A DNA stretch of 64,000 bases, taken from assembly GCA_035222895.1 (NCBI GenBank), contig JAVYIG010002231.1:186001-250000 (forward strand), written 5' to 3'. Positions within the stretch are counted from its first letter, which is position 1, and every line of letters starts with the position of its first letter. The notes under the pieces were generated by a model. The model searched no databases. It was not told the origin of the DNA and was given only the letters and a program-made list of their open reading frames with translations. A program made the position numbers and the translations under genes. Of this stretch, positions 23,635 through 34,450 are shown piece by piece. The stretch comes from Strongylocentrotus droebachiensis (lineage: Eukaryota > Echinodermata > Echinoidea > Camarodonta > Strongylocentrotidae).

Positions 23635-24012
23635 AGGCATAGTTTAACAATGTTAATCTAAGATACACGGCCCCACGTGTTATCAGTGTCTGTGATATGG
23701 TGTAATATTGAAGGCCTGTAAAAATTGCGCTTCAAAGTGATCAAGAAGTGCCTCAAAAAAGTAAAACAAAAATTTAATGACCGGTTTCACCATACTCGTT
23801 CTCTCCAATAGACTGTAGTATTATGAAAACCGTTAGGAAAGCGCAAAAATTCGATTTCGATTTCCAATCATACATATCTTGATAATCAAACAGACGATTG
23901 GCTTGATAAAGTCATGGGTTTTCTGACTGACCTAAAGGTTTATAAGTATCATTGATTCATGAGCTAAATCCAGGATTTTGTTTCAGAATCTGAGACAAAG
24001 TTACCCAATCCC
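23635..24012 (+). mobile_element. TTAA-type MITE, family 2, copy A
   Basis: Aligns over its full ~378 bases with the reverse complement of 43,741-44,095. Shared blocks include GTTTAACAATGTTAA, CAGTGTCTGTG, ATTTCGATTTCCAATCATA, ATCTTGATAATCA, and AGGATTTTGTTTCAG. The right end abuts TTAA at 24,013-24,016. The left TTAA has decayed to TTAC at 23,631-23,634. No coding capacity. Confidence 0.8.
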
Positions 24013-24016
24013 TTAA

Positions 24017-26734
24017 ATAGAAGGTGACACAAAACATATGATACCAGCAAGTAATGGCAATAAAGGGGCAAACGTCGTGCTATTTCTGGTTTTGTTTTAT
24101 TATTCAGACAATAATATTAAAAGTACATCTCTAAATTTGGCATGCATTCTATCGAATGTGAAAACAAGTAGTAGAAAATAAATTTTGCTTTTTAAAATAG
24201 AATGAAGACAGGTTCTAAACAAGTATCCTTGTTTTGAAATTCTCAATCGTAAAGTATAGAAAGTGTTTTTTCACCTCGAGTTGTAATTTCATCTATTTTG
24301 ACATGTTTAAAAGATGGATGTAACATTGTTTAACGTGTTGTTATTCCAAAAGCTTACTAAGAGCTCTACTATAACATTTCAGGTTTGAGGGGAAATCCCT
24401 ATCAATATGAAATCGATAAGAGTCCCTGAGGTGTCCTACATGTCAACCTGTAACATCCGGTTCAAAGTATATATTTCAAGGACTAGAATCAAAATAGGTG
24501 AAGGAAAATTTAGAGTGAAGTATTACAGATAGCTGTGAACTGATCTATTTTTCCTCTTGGAGGCATCAGGATAGATTATTTCCTTCCTAGTTCTTGGATG
24601 TCTTCATATAGTATTCAAGGCTTCTTGCATTTCTTCTATTGGCAAGCAGGAATCATTGCTGAGGAATAACTTAAGGTCTCTAGCGGGGGGATTATCCATC
24701 AATGATTACCGTCACCTTTTACACGTGTCACCTTTCCGCCATATTTACGAGATGGCTGCAGAACGTGGAATGAATGATAAATGGTGATGCAGTTTGAAGT
24801 GTGTCAATTTCCTTAGATATCTTCGGAAAGCTTTTGGAAATAGATAGAGGTTATTTGCTATTCCGAAACCACATGTGGGGTGGATTAATACTTATTTTGT
24901 AGGTATTGCCCCGATATAAAGACCACTTATTTCTTTCCTGGACATGTACATTACTAATCTCCTTGGATTTAGGTGTGAATATTTGATACGGTTGATATTT
25001 GATAACTACTAACATGACCCGAATAGGTTTATAAGAAATATGAATAGAATAAATGATAGTCGAAAGTTTGTGGATAAAGGATTATCATATCTGTTCTATG
25101 TAAAGGACATCTTTTAAAATGTTATAAACATTAGATATGGCTGTTATTCGAAGTTCACTAGTAATTAGGTAGGCTTATAACAAATATGTAAGAAGAAATG
25201 ATACTGAAAATGGCAGGAAAGATTATTAAATCTGTTTAGTTAAAAAATTACCGAAAGAAAAAGAAAAAGAAAAAGATCAGGAATCTTTCGTTTCCCGGCC
25301 AAATCTTTCCCTCTTTAACATCCTGATTTTATCATCAATACCATTTATCATTTTACTCCTGCTGCTTCTTCCCAAAACCATTTACGCCATTTCTGGCGAT
25401 CACTTTCGCACATTTCATGTCTTGTCATGACAGAGGTTAATATTAAGCCACTGCATCGAACCCAATTTGTATCTTGGTTTCAGATAATGTAGGTATTGAT
25501 TAACCTTGCGGCCTCCGTCCCATCATCAAACATATCTAACCTATTTTCAATGATTGCCCATGCATGTAATCTATACGGGACGTCCTTTCATGCATTCAAA
25601 ACCAATCTAGGAAGCGCCAGACAGGGGAAAATGTTCTCCCAGAAAAGGAGTCGATATCATTTTTCGCGTTCAGCTCGCTCAACATAATGTGAAATTCGCC
25701 GTAGACTCATCTTTACCGAACCCACGCACATTGTACGATATATCCTTAGAAATTTTAATCTAAATCTTTCATGAGCTAACTAGAAGCTGGCAAACATTTT
25801 GCTTCCAATTGAGAGCAAAGAAAATAGGGAGGAGAGAGAGAGAGGAGAAAAGTCATGGCGGAATCGTATGCCTGTCACATAAGCATCTTGTTTGCTGACA
25901 AAGTTTCGAATCTTGCAGTTAATAGAGAACTCACGTACTGTAAGGAAATTGGATTCGCGAGATCGATGAGACATATCTCTGAAAAGGAGAAAACTAAAAA
26001 GATGCGCCACTGACATGACACTTTATTGAACATTCAGAGAAAGTGCAAACCATCTCCATCATTTTTGGCACGTGTTCCTTCTCATATTTTCCCCTCTTCT
26101 CTCTCATCCTCTATTTAAATCCTCTTCATCTTTCATATTCTATCATTTTGAATTCATCTTTTAGCCCAAGTCAGAAACTAGTTGTGTCATATTCTCCAAG
26201 TGTGTTTCTTTCTCTTTCTCTCTTTCTCTCCTCTTATATTTGTTCATGGTTAGTGCAATAAACTTATTGAGATGGACGAAACGAATTCAAATCATGGTGA
26301 TCTTACAGTAAAGCGACTTTATTTGTAAAGGGCGATCCCAACACCCGACGCCTTCCTTCCCATATTTTCCGGGTATTCGTTCCCCTTGAATTTTTCTTTT
26401 GGTAAATTATTACTATGCTGATCTCTATGTTTGCAATATTCTATTAACAATGAAAAGGAAAGAAATATGAATTTAAATTCAATTCAATTAAAGACTTTTT
26501 TTCGTTAATTTCCTTTTTTTTTATCCCTTATTTTGCTCCCCGCTTTTGTCCTCTCCTTTCAACTCTATTTTTCTCTTCGACCATTACACTATCATTCACC
26601 GTTCATTGTGTTCTCCCAATGACAAATTTGCATAGCTGTCTAAATATATTTTTAAGAAATGCTTTTTAAATGACCACCCTTTCAAAAGTGTTATACTTGT
26701 ATATCGTTAAAACGTGCGTGGGCTACATGTGAGC
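24017..26734. other. intergenic or intronic DNA without a recognisable gene
   Basis: Mostly AT-rich unique sequence. A pyrimidine-rich stretch at about 26,080-26,240 (CTCT and TTCC units) yields low-complexity frames. No domain found. Confidence 0.5.
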
Positions 26735-26860
26735 AAAAATTGATTCAAATGATTCAAATGATTTTATTTCTCATGCAAAACATAACACAAGAATAATTAT
26801 ATCACAAAATAAAATATGCAATGAAACGACAAATATAATGGAAAAAAACACGAGAAAAGA
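26735..26860 (-). mobile_element. probable LINE 3' end with short tail repeat
   Basis: On the minus strand the segment ends in AATAAA followed by two copies of a 9-bp unit, ATCATTTGA. Short direct-repeat tails of this kind mark the 3' ends of CR1/L2-type LINEs. The similar build at 37,240-37,440 supports this. No protein motif is preserved, so the call rests on tail structure only. Confidence 0.35.
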
Positions 26861-26919
26861 GGAACTTACTTGAAGCAGAGCTTGTTGAAGTGTTAGTTCC
26901 TCAGATGATTTGTGGTTGC

Positions 26920-26929
26920 GTGTATGTAT

Positions 26930-26971
<42 letters not shown>

Positions 26972-26986
26972 GTATGTGTATGTGTA
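26920..26986. repeat. (GT)n microsatellite
   Basis: About 67 bases of TG repeats with TATG variants at both edges. Confidence 0.9.
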
Positions 26987-28375
26987 GAATATGTTTATTG
27001 ATGGCTAAATGCCACTCGTGCTTTTAGCATTATCCCATCATGCCCTAAAGGGTGTTATTCTATCATAAGAAAACAAAATCTTCCCTTCAGTATAGAATAT
27101 TATTTGTTTGTGGTTACTGTTTTGAAGTTAAGAACAAGAACTCATATTTGGTATGAACTTTATTTACCCTACGTCTTTAACTGACAGGAAATTATAACTA
27201 TAAACTTAACGTACATGTAAGTATTGTAGTTTTGTGGTGAACCTGATTTTTAGTTCCCGAAGAAGAGTTTCAACAAGTTAATCATATATATTACTGTAAA
27301 TAACATACCGAAGTACTACACGCATCATGATCTTTTTTATTTCAATCTTTAGTTTCAGGATTAAGCACGTTGAAAATGATCGCCAAGTGTTGTTGACGGA
27401 GCAAAAAGTTCAGTCAGGAAGATATTTCTTAATGTTCAAAATGCATCCCAGAAAAGAAGAGAACAGATAAAGAACAAGAAACTAAAATTTCCATCCCGAT
27501 TCCGATTTTCATTCACGAAAAACCGTTTTGTGGTATAATTGATACATCATTGACAATAGCGTTTTCGACTACATGGCATTGTTAACAGCTACGATTTTTT
27601 AAATAATGAATATTATGTATGTGGTGTAGCACTGACCTCAAAATCGGCAACTTCGTACAGTCACCCTAAAATGGAATCTCCATTTCATGTGACTGAGTAT
27701 AGTACGCAGGGTATGTGACAAGGCATCGCTTCCTAGACTCAAACACCATTTGTTTTTACTCGAGAATGACACTAATGACAGCCCCGTGGCTATAAATAAT
27801 GCCCTTTCCCCCTCTCATCTTACAACCTTTCGCTTTCCACTTTTCCATTTTCGTAAATAGACTTCGGAAAAAAAAGCTCGAGGAGGAGTGAGGTTTGGAG
27901 GAGAAGAAGAACGATTCAGTGACAGTTTTGCCATTTAGTTCATCCTATCAATCACAACTGACCTGCAGCTAAACTGACCATGTTAGACACTAACTCCTCC
28001 ATCATTTCATATTCCGTTTGAGGGGCTTCTATCTAATATATACACGGCCATGCGTTGGAATTCTCCATCCTTAAAGCCATGAAATTCGTTTTGTTTTGTC
28101 GTCGTAGAGGTTAAGATGGCCTCGTAGGAGAACGAGACCATGAAACGTTCTTCTCGCAAAAAAAAGTAATGGGGCGGGCGAACCGGAGCGAAGAGGGCCA
28201 GTGGGACCCTTCGAGATGCTTAAATTAGCCGCTGCTTGATGAAGGAATAGGCTCACATCGCTTGAAAATACGGCTTTTATGGGAAGTAGGAAGAAAAGTG
28301 TGGATTGGTGGAAGATGGCCATATCCTCTAAAGACCGCGGAATGAGTGTGGTCTGTGGGGCAACTTTAACATAAT
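26987..28375. other. non-coding DNA with one CpG-richer patch
   Basis: Between about 28,090 and 28,340 the sequence is GC- and CpG-richer than its neighbours, and an 83-codon ATG frame is open on the minus strand (28,071-28,322). Its start is hydrophobic, but no promoter, splice site or domain supports it. Confidence 0.45.
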
Positions 28376-28465
28376 TAATTAAACATCAATGCAAACCGTA
28401 CCTCATGGACGTGTATAATGTATTATAATCATTATTATTGACTATCAGCGTGAACAGTTTTTAAT
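28376..28465 (+). repeat. ~95-bp tandem duplication, copy 1
   Basis: Shares ATTAAACATCA.TG.A, CCG.ACCTC, TGACGTGT-like, ATGTATTATAA and ATCAGCGT with 28,471-28,555. Confidence 0.8.
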
Positions 28466-28470
28466 ATAGT

Positions 28471-28555
28471 TCATTAAACATCATTGTACACCGCACCTCC
28501 CTGACGTGTCTTATGTATTATAAGTATAATCATTGCATATCAGCGTAAATGCCAG
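28471..28555 (+). repeat. ~95-bp tandem duplication, copy 2
   Basis: Second copy of the preceding unit in the same orientation, with about one change per six to eight bases. Confidence 0.8.
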
Positions 28556-31500
28556 AGTCAAACAAGCATATTAAGGCAATGTTCACATGAGCCAACCACC
28601 CAACTTTCTGGCTGTTCTTAACACAAATAGTTTGCTAATACTAAGAATAATTTTAATTAATCTGGATTCCCCTTCTTCCATTTTTGGATTATCATGAACG
28701 TTTGCTACTTTGCCTTAAACGTTTAAGCCCTTTTCACTGTCGGCGCCATAAACCGGTAAAAGATTGCCGCGGAAAAGTAAAGATCTGAAGTACAAGAAGT
28801 GCGAATGATTTTGAAAATAACTAAACGCTCCATGCATTCCTTGAACTGCAAATAGCAAATTGGCAGAGTAAGACATCAATCATAACAAGCCAATTTTGCG
28901 GATCTACATGTAAAATACGTGTATATTAATCTAAAATATTCAGTCTAAGATTTTAGAAGATTATAGAGATATGGGTCAGAATATTGATTTTCCCTTTTAC
29001 GGCGAATATGTTAAACCACTGTTGGTGACGTTAAGCATCTGTTTGGGGCAAGAATTAACTAGACTGTGGATATTTGATGATGCTTGGACTTGGTAAATGC
29101 TAAATTTATCGATGATCCCTTGACTTAATGCTGCTCATAGAAACAAAGGAACTAAGGACACCCCCCCCCCCCCCCTTCTGTACACGTGAGCTCAAAACTT
29201 GACAAAATATACACGTGTTTTGATCGGTGAAATCATTTTCATAAATGAAATTACAGTATGAGCACATTTGTTACTTTGTGCATTATCACTTTTACACTTT
29301 CGACGAGAACCTGTAAATCTCGAATTTTCAAGCTTGTCATTGCTGAGTAACAAGCAGTGTCGATCTTATTCTTTGGGCAAAAAATCCAAACCGTGTTTAT
29401 CCTACTTTCTTAACTCTTTCTACGTCCTCTCCATTACGGGAGATTACTGGAAATTGTAAAAGCTAGCCGCCTTTTGCACTGATTCGATGTCATAACGAGC
29501 AGAGTTATAACAGCCAATTAGAGGCAAAAAGTCAACGGTGTGTTTTATCCATCTCTATCGGGAAGCTTTCCCTAACACGGAAGCAGAAAAGGGCCGTCCT
29601 TCTGATTTTTAAGGTGCGAACATTAACAAGGAAAGGAAAGAGATGAAATTTTGCTCTCCCGGCTTATTGGGACCCTGATTCCATAAACATGAAAAGAGGT
29701 TTCAGAACCAGAGGAGGACTTAAGCAAGGGGTGGTAAGGTTACATGTGACTGTGCCTCCGTTCTTTATCTTCCTACTTCTATTTCATTTCCTTAGCTGTA
29801 TTCGTAAGACAAGAAATGAACAGCATTTCCATGCCCTAATCAAAACTTATATGAAACAGTTGCTCACACTTCCTTCTTTTACAAGCAACTGAAACTATAT
29901 TGTAACAAATTTTCGTTTTTTTTCAAATTTTTTCAAAAGAAAATCCATTGTACTCTGAGTAAGCATTGCCAAACTGTAAATACAATCACTGGAAATGGTG
30001 CAGTTCAGTCGATACAAATACCGCAGAATGAAAAAGAAATTACAACTTGGACTGAAAGAACATAGCCCCTCCGTATGCTTACAACCCCTCCACCTTCACC
30101 CATCCACTATCAAAAAAGAATGCATCGTTCAAAGCATTACCAAAGCCTAATGAGTCTTCCAGTAGTCACTAATGTGCCCTGTCTCTGCAGCCCCGGGCTA
30201 CGAAATGATACTTCTATGAGATAGCAAATTCACTCAAACTAAGTGTGAAAAGGTCTAGAGGTCCCGTATTACCTTTCGCCGTACATGTCCTCCCGTCCGC
30301 TCCGGGGCAACGTTTGATAAATGGTTAAATCAAGAGACGCACTTTTCCATACGATGTTCCGAGCTGAATTCCTGCTTTCAACTTTCCCTACCACTTTCCA
30401 CCAGCAAAACTGCACTTCTCTGTAAAATAATGGGGAATAAGCTAAGCGAAATATAGTGGATCGAAAAGACGTGTCCAGAACATAGAGTGCTTAATTGTTA
30501 AACAAATTATATTACATACAGTTGGAATAGAACCACATCGTCAGGATATGGAATTGGTTAATAAATGTGCTATCTCAATTAGGCTTAATGTTACCTAGAA
30601 TTTCATTGCGATATGTCAAAAAAAGACTTAACCGTCATCATAATTATGCCCTATTCGTTCCGGACGCGTCTTTTTGTGCCGTTCTTTTCACTATGACTCA
30701 AGTGAGCTTATCGTTCCGGGCTCTGCCCAAAACGCCTCGTAGGAGTCGATTCGTATCAATGAATATAATGCGTGCATATATAATTTTATTTTAGTTAAAG
30801 AGTTCCTTTTTAAAGAACCAGGGTGAAGTAGTCGTAGTTTGACTCTGATTGTATTAATGAAACAACAGATAAGGAGATATAATGAAGGAAAGCTGTTTCA
30901 TTTCAGCTTTTCTAACAGGTTATTAAAAAAAACTTTGCAGCGACCATTGAGTAACAATGTAGACAATTTACCAATCATTTCGCCGGAAGACTTTATATAC
31001 TTATGTCTCAATAGAAGAATCTAGTCGAAAAAGAAAGAGCTCTGTTTATGACTGGCAAAAGCATATAAAATTCCACTCGAAAATCTATTAGTAACAAGAT
31101 AATTCTAAATGGACAATAATGCGCACGAATGGACGGTTTCCAATTTCTTCAAAGCTGTCTACATCATCTTTCAAAGATTTTTCGCCCTAGCTTTCTCTCA
31201 CTTGTCACACTCTCTTTAGGAAAGTTCACGCTCGAATCGAAAGTTGGGTGACTTTTGATTGACAGATAGAAACATGTTTTTTCTGTTCTTCAACATAGCA
31301 GGAAATCACCATCGGCTTTTTTCCCTGTGGCAGTCAAAAATCAACGAAATTACATTTGCTGGATCGAATTACCAATTTCCAAAATGTACTTGACAAAAAA
31401 AAAACGTTCACTTCAATACAAAATTGTCTGGGAAATGAAGAGTTGAGGCAGATAATGAAGAAAAACTGCTAGCCATAAACCTGAGAATGGTTTGAACTTG

Positions 31501-32176
31501 AATGTTTGCAACTCTTTTATATCCTAGAAGCGACAAGCTTGTTGACAAAATGACACGTCTTTTACTTGAAGAAACAAGAAGATGAAATGTCAATCTCCGA
31601 AGTGTACATTGTACATCTTTGTGACGGGATGTCTTGCCCGATTGTAAGTCGTAGCGAAAACTGACAATTATCTGGGTTGACATTCAACTCCTCTCACCTT
31701 TCCAATTCATCCACTATTTTAAATCAATCTGGAAAATATGTGCGAATTCATCATAGAATTATCAAGTTCTTTTGTATCTTCCCAGTCTTGTCACGCATTC
31801 ATCTTTTCCCTACATAATATATATATTTCAAAGAAAATACTGAAAACTGCTTTTGTTTATATATTGCGAAAATTCTATTTATCATTTTTTAATATCTATT
31901 GGTGCCATGATATATGTATTTGATACAGTTGTAAAAATTATAGTGAATTGATATTCTTCTTCATTCAAGTTAATAATATTCACAAGGTTGTATGTAATTT
32001 CAAGATCGAAAGAAAAAAATAGACATTTACTCCTTCGTTAGAAATCAATCAGAAAATATTGTCCTCGTGGTGCATTATTTTTTTAATAATTTTTGTTGCT
32101 GTTTTTACGAGGGGAATGCTTTAAAAAGCGATGTACACACACACACGCGCACACATACAAATTCTTTGATTAAAGA
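28556..32176. other. unique non-coding DNA
   Basis: No gene recognised. It contains a C-run at 29,161-29,174 and several frames of 60-90 codons without domains. A somewhat CpG-richer patch lies around 30,655-30,755. Confidence 0.5.
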
Positions 32177-32440
32177 GGTGCCGTAGTCGAGCTGTTTGAG
32201 CTCTTGAAATGCAAAGGCCGTGGTTTAGATCCCCGACACGGCTCTCATATGTCCATTAGGACAGCATTTATCTATATTTGCCACTCGATACCCAGAAAAA
32301 ATGGGGACCGGGTAGGATGACGAAACCCTTTGTGATGGTAAATGCCATATGCTCTCACTGTGACCATATGGTAGTCATACTCCCCATGGAGTGGAGGTAG
32401 TGTGCATTGGGCGTGAATAAATCTGATGGGTGATGATATA
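32177..32440 (+). mobile_element. tRNA-headed SINE with near-complete head
   Basis: The head folds like a tRNA: GCCGT near 32,181 pairs with ACGGC near 32,238, GAGC and GCTC form a D-type arm, and the T arm contains the B box GGTTTAGATCCCC. It is followed by a tail with CAGCATTTATCTATATTTGC, CACTCGATACCCAG and GGGGACCGGGTAGGAT, matching in order the tail of the SINE at 15,715. The end is AT-rich. The organisation is that of a tRNA-derived SINE family. Confidence 0.75.
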
Positions 32441-34067
32441 AAAAGCACTTATAGACGGCATTTCGTATTAACCTCAATCAATCAAGATAATGATTATTAT
32501 CATAAATTTGTCCTAATCATTCAGTGTGTGTTTGATCTAGTGAGAATTCTCGTCAGAACGCAAGTTTACTTTTTTTTTTATTACCAGGAGACAATAGGTG
32601 TCCTGGCCGTGTGAACTATATAGCGTGCTATCAATAATAATTGAAAATAATTAACATGTTTTATGTGAAATTTATTTTAATTACCATTGGTTGTTAATAT
32701 TTTGAAGTTTGATGGCAAACGCCAACATGGCTGGCATTTCAACAAGGTTACCTGGTGTTCTAACCTCGTATCACGAACTCACAGTCGTAAATAAGAAATT
32801 GGAATGAAATGAACGGTGACGAAAAGTAATCGACAGCGATCAAATTGCCGGGGACTCTACCCAACCTCTAGTTGTAATTAATTTTTTAACAAATGCGGAA
32901 AGAATTACATCTGGGAAATCAGGTCTTGATTATGACATAACATGCTTCACTTCATCGCGAATAATTGATTGTGTTTTTCACGAGAGAGGAGAGGAGGGGG
33001 AGGAGAACAATTTGGATGGATAAACGCATCGTAAACATTTTTTTCTTCTGTCTGCACTATTGTACGGGAGGCGTGAAAAAGGATTATTCAGGATCTGAGT
33101 TTAGGATTTGAAGATAATAATGAGGAAGCATGATGTAACTTTGTTTTCGAAGGGACAGGATACCTCCCTAGACAATGACACCCATGAATAATGAAGCTGT
33201 TCCGATTAGAATAAAATTGCCTTCAAGGTTGGTGTGGGGAGGAAGGGTGTGTAAGTGCAACTATGAGATGGGGTACAGCAGTTGATAGGCAGGTCTTCCA
33301 TAGATCAAATTGCAAAAGTGAGCGCACTATGTTGCAAGATATCTCACATAATTGGGATGAATGGTAAAAGTTCGATCACATATGACGCGGTAAACAGCCG
33401 CAACAAAAAATAACTACCGTGTTTGTTTATTTTTGTCTGTTTTTAACTTTTTTGAAATCCATGGTAACTGCGCTCAACAAAAGACTTTTTTATTTTCATT
33501 GAGCTCAGTGTGAAAAGATAAGGAAATGTGAGACGTCCTACATTTGACGTCATTATAAAAAAAAACGTCGCGGTTAACCGCGTCATTTCCGAACGAGCCT
33601 CAAGACAAAAAAGAATGTTTGAACCTACCCAACATTTGAAAAGAAGATGTTGGTTGTGTTTTGGGTTTTTAGTTTACGCTAGTTTATTTTCTGTTGCAGA
33701 ATGCCCGGTCGCTACAATTGCAATTATAAAGGTATTCTTCTGCAATAGTTTTGGCGGTTTACCGCAGATATAGCTGCACATATATATTTGTTTTCTTCAC
33801 AATGGTATGAATTCATCTGCCATTGATCTACTTTTATTTGTGTGCGTTTATCTGGTGTTGAAACTCCATTTGCTTTATCACGTGCAGACGACAAGATTGA
33901 TTAAACTGCACGTGTTAGGCCAGCTCCCGCTTGAGAAAATTGGCTTCGTGTTTCAGCCTTTTGCATTCTAATGTCTACCGGTTAATGGCGTTCTGTAATA
34001 GCTTAGGATTTTGTTGGAATTAGATGGCGTACGTACACCATCACAAACAAGTTAAAGGACACATCAC
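32441..34067. other. non-coding DNA with CRE/TATA-like motif
   Basis: At 33,545-33,560 a TGACGTCA palindrome is directly followed by TTATAAAA. Nearby are three GCGGTTAACCGC-like or GCGGTAAAC motifs (about 33,386, 33,568 and 33,752) in mixed orientation, suggesting an old inverted-repeat element. An 81-codon frame overlaps but has no domain. Confidence 0.45.
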
Positions 34068-34071
34068 TTAA

Positions 34072-34446
34072 AGAGAAGAATGAGTTCTGGTACAGAAGAC
34101 AATCATTTTTAATATGAGGTTTCTCATAATGTGTACGTCAGTTTTGAAGAATATCATAGTAAAAGCGTCAAATGATTGCATTTCCATCTCCACTGCTCAT
34201 ATCTTCGAAATATGACGAGAAAAGCCCTTTTTGTTACAGCTCGAACAATATTGTTATGCTCCATGTCCGTGTAAGTCCCATATACCCATTTCTATGTGCA
34301 GTGGACGTGAGATTAAATACTTCACAACATTATTCCATTATTACGTATTATATGCTTAACCTTGCCCTATTGCTTCCATTCAGTATCTTTCTGTTGTTGT
34401 TTTTTCATAATAAAAGTCTATGACCAGTACTCGACCTTATCTGATC
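34072..34446 (+). mobile_element. TTAA-type MITE, family 3, copy 1
   Basis: A 375-bp element flanked by TTAA at 34,068-34,071 and 34,447-34,450. The left end, AGAGAAGAATGAGTTCTGG, is an imperfect inverted match to the right end (GACCAGTACTCGACCTTATC complemented). The interior shares GTAAGTCCCATATACCCATTT, GTGCAGTG, and ATGACCAGTACTC with the copies at 43,341 and 57,513. Purine-starting termini with TTAA duplications fit Kolobok-like elements better than piggyBac. Confidence 0.85.
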
Positions 34447-34450
34447 TTAA

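Noticed and set aside
26870-26920. Minus-strand splice-donor-like site (CTTCAAGTAAGT) after an open stretch
   Set aside because: No acceptor on the upstream side, which is a GT microsatellite; an isolated consensus match.
28071-28322. 83-codon ATG frame on the minus strand with hydrophobic start
   Set aside because: CpG-rich patch but no promoter, splice site or recognisable domain; chance frame cannot be excluded.
33670-33735. Mini-exon-like segment (TTTTCTGTTGCAG ... AAAG/GTATTC)
   Set aside because: Both splice sites look plausible, but the 38-bp segment has no partner exons and the overlapping frame has no domain.
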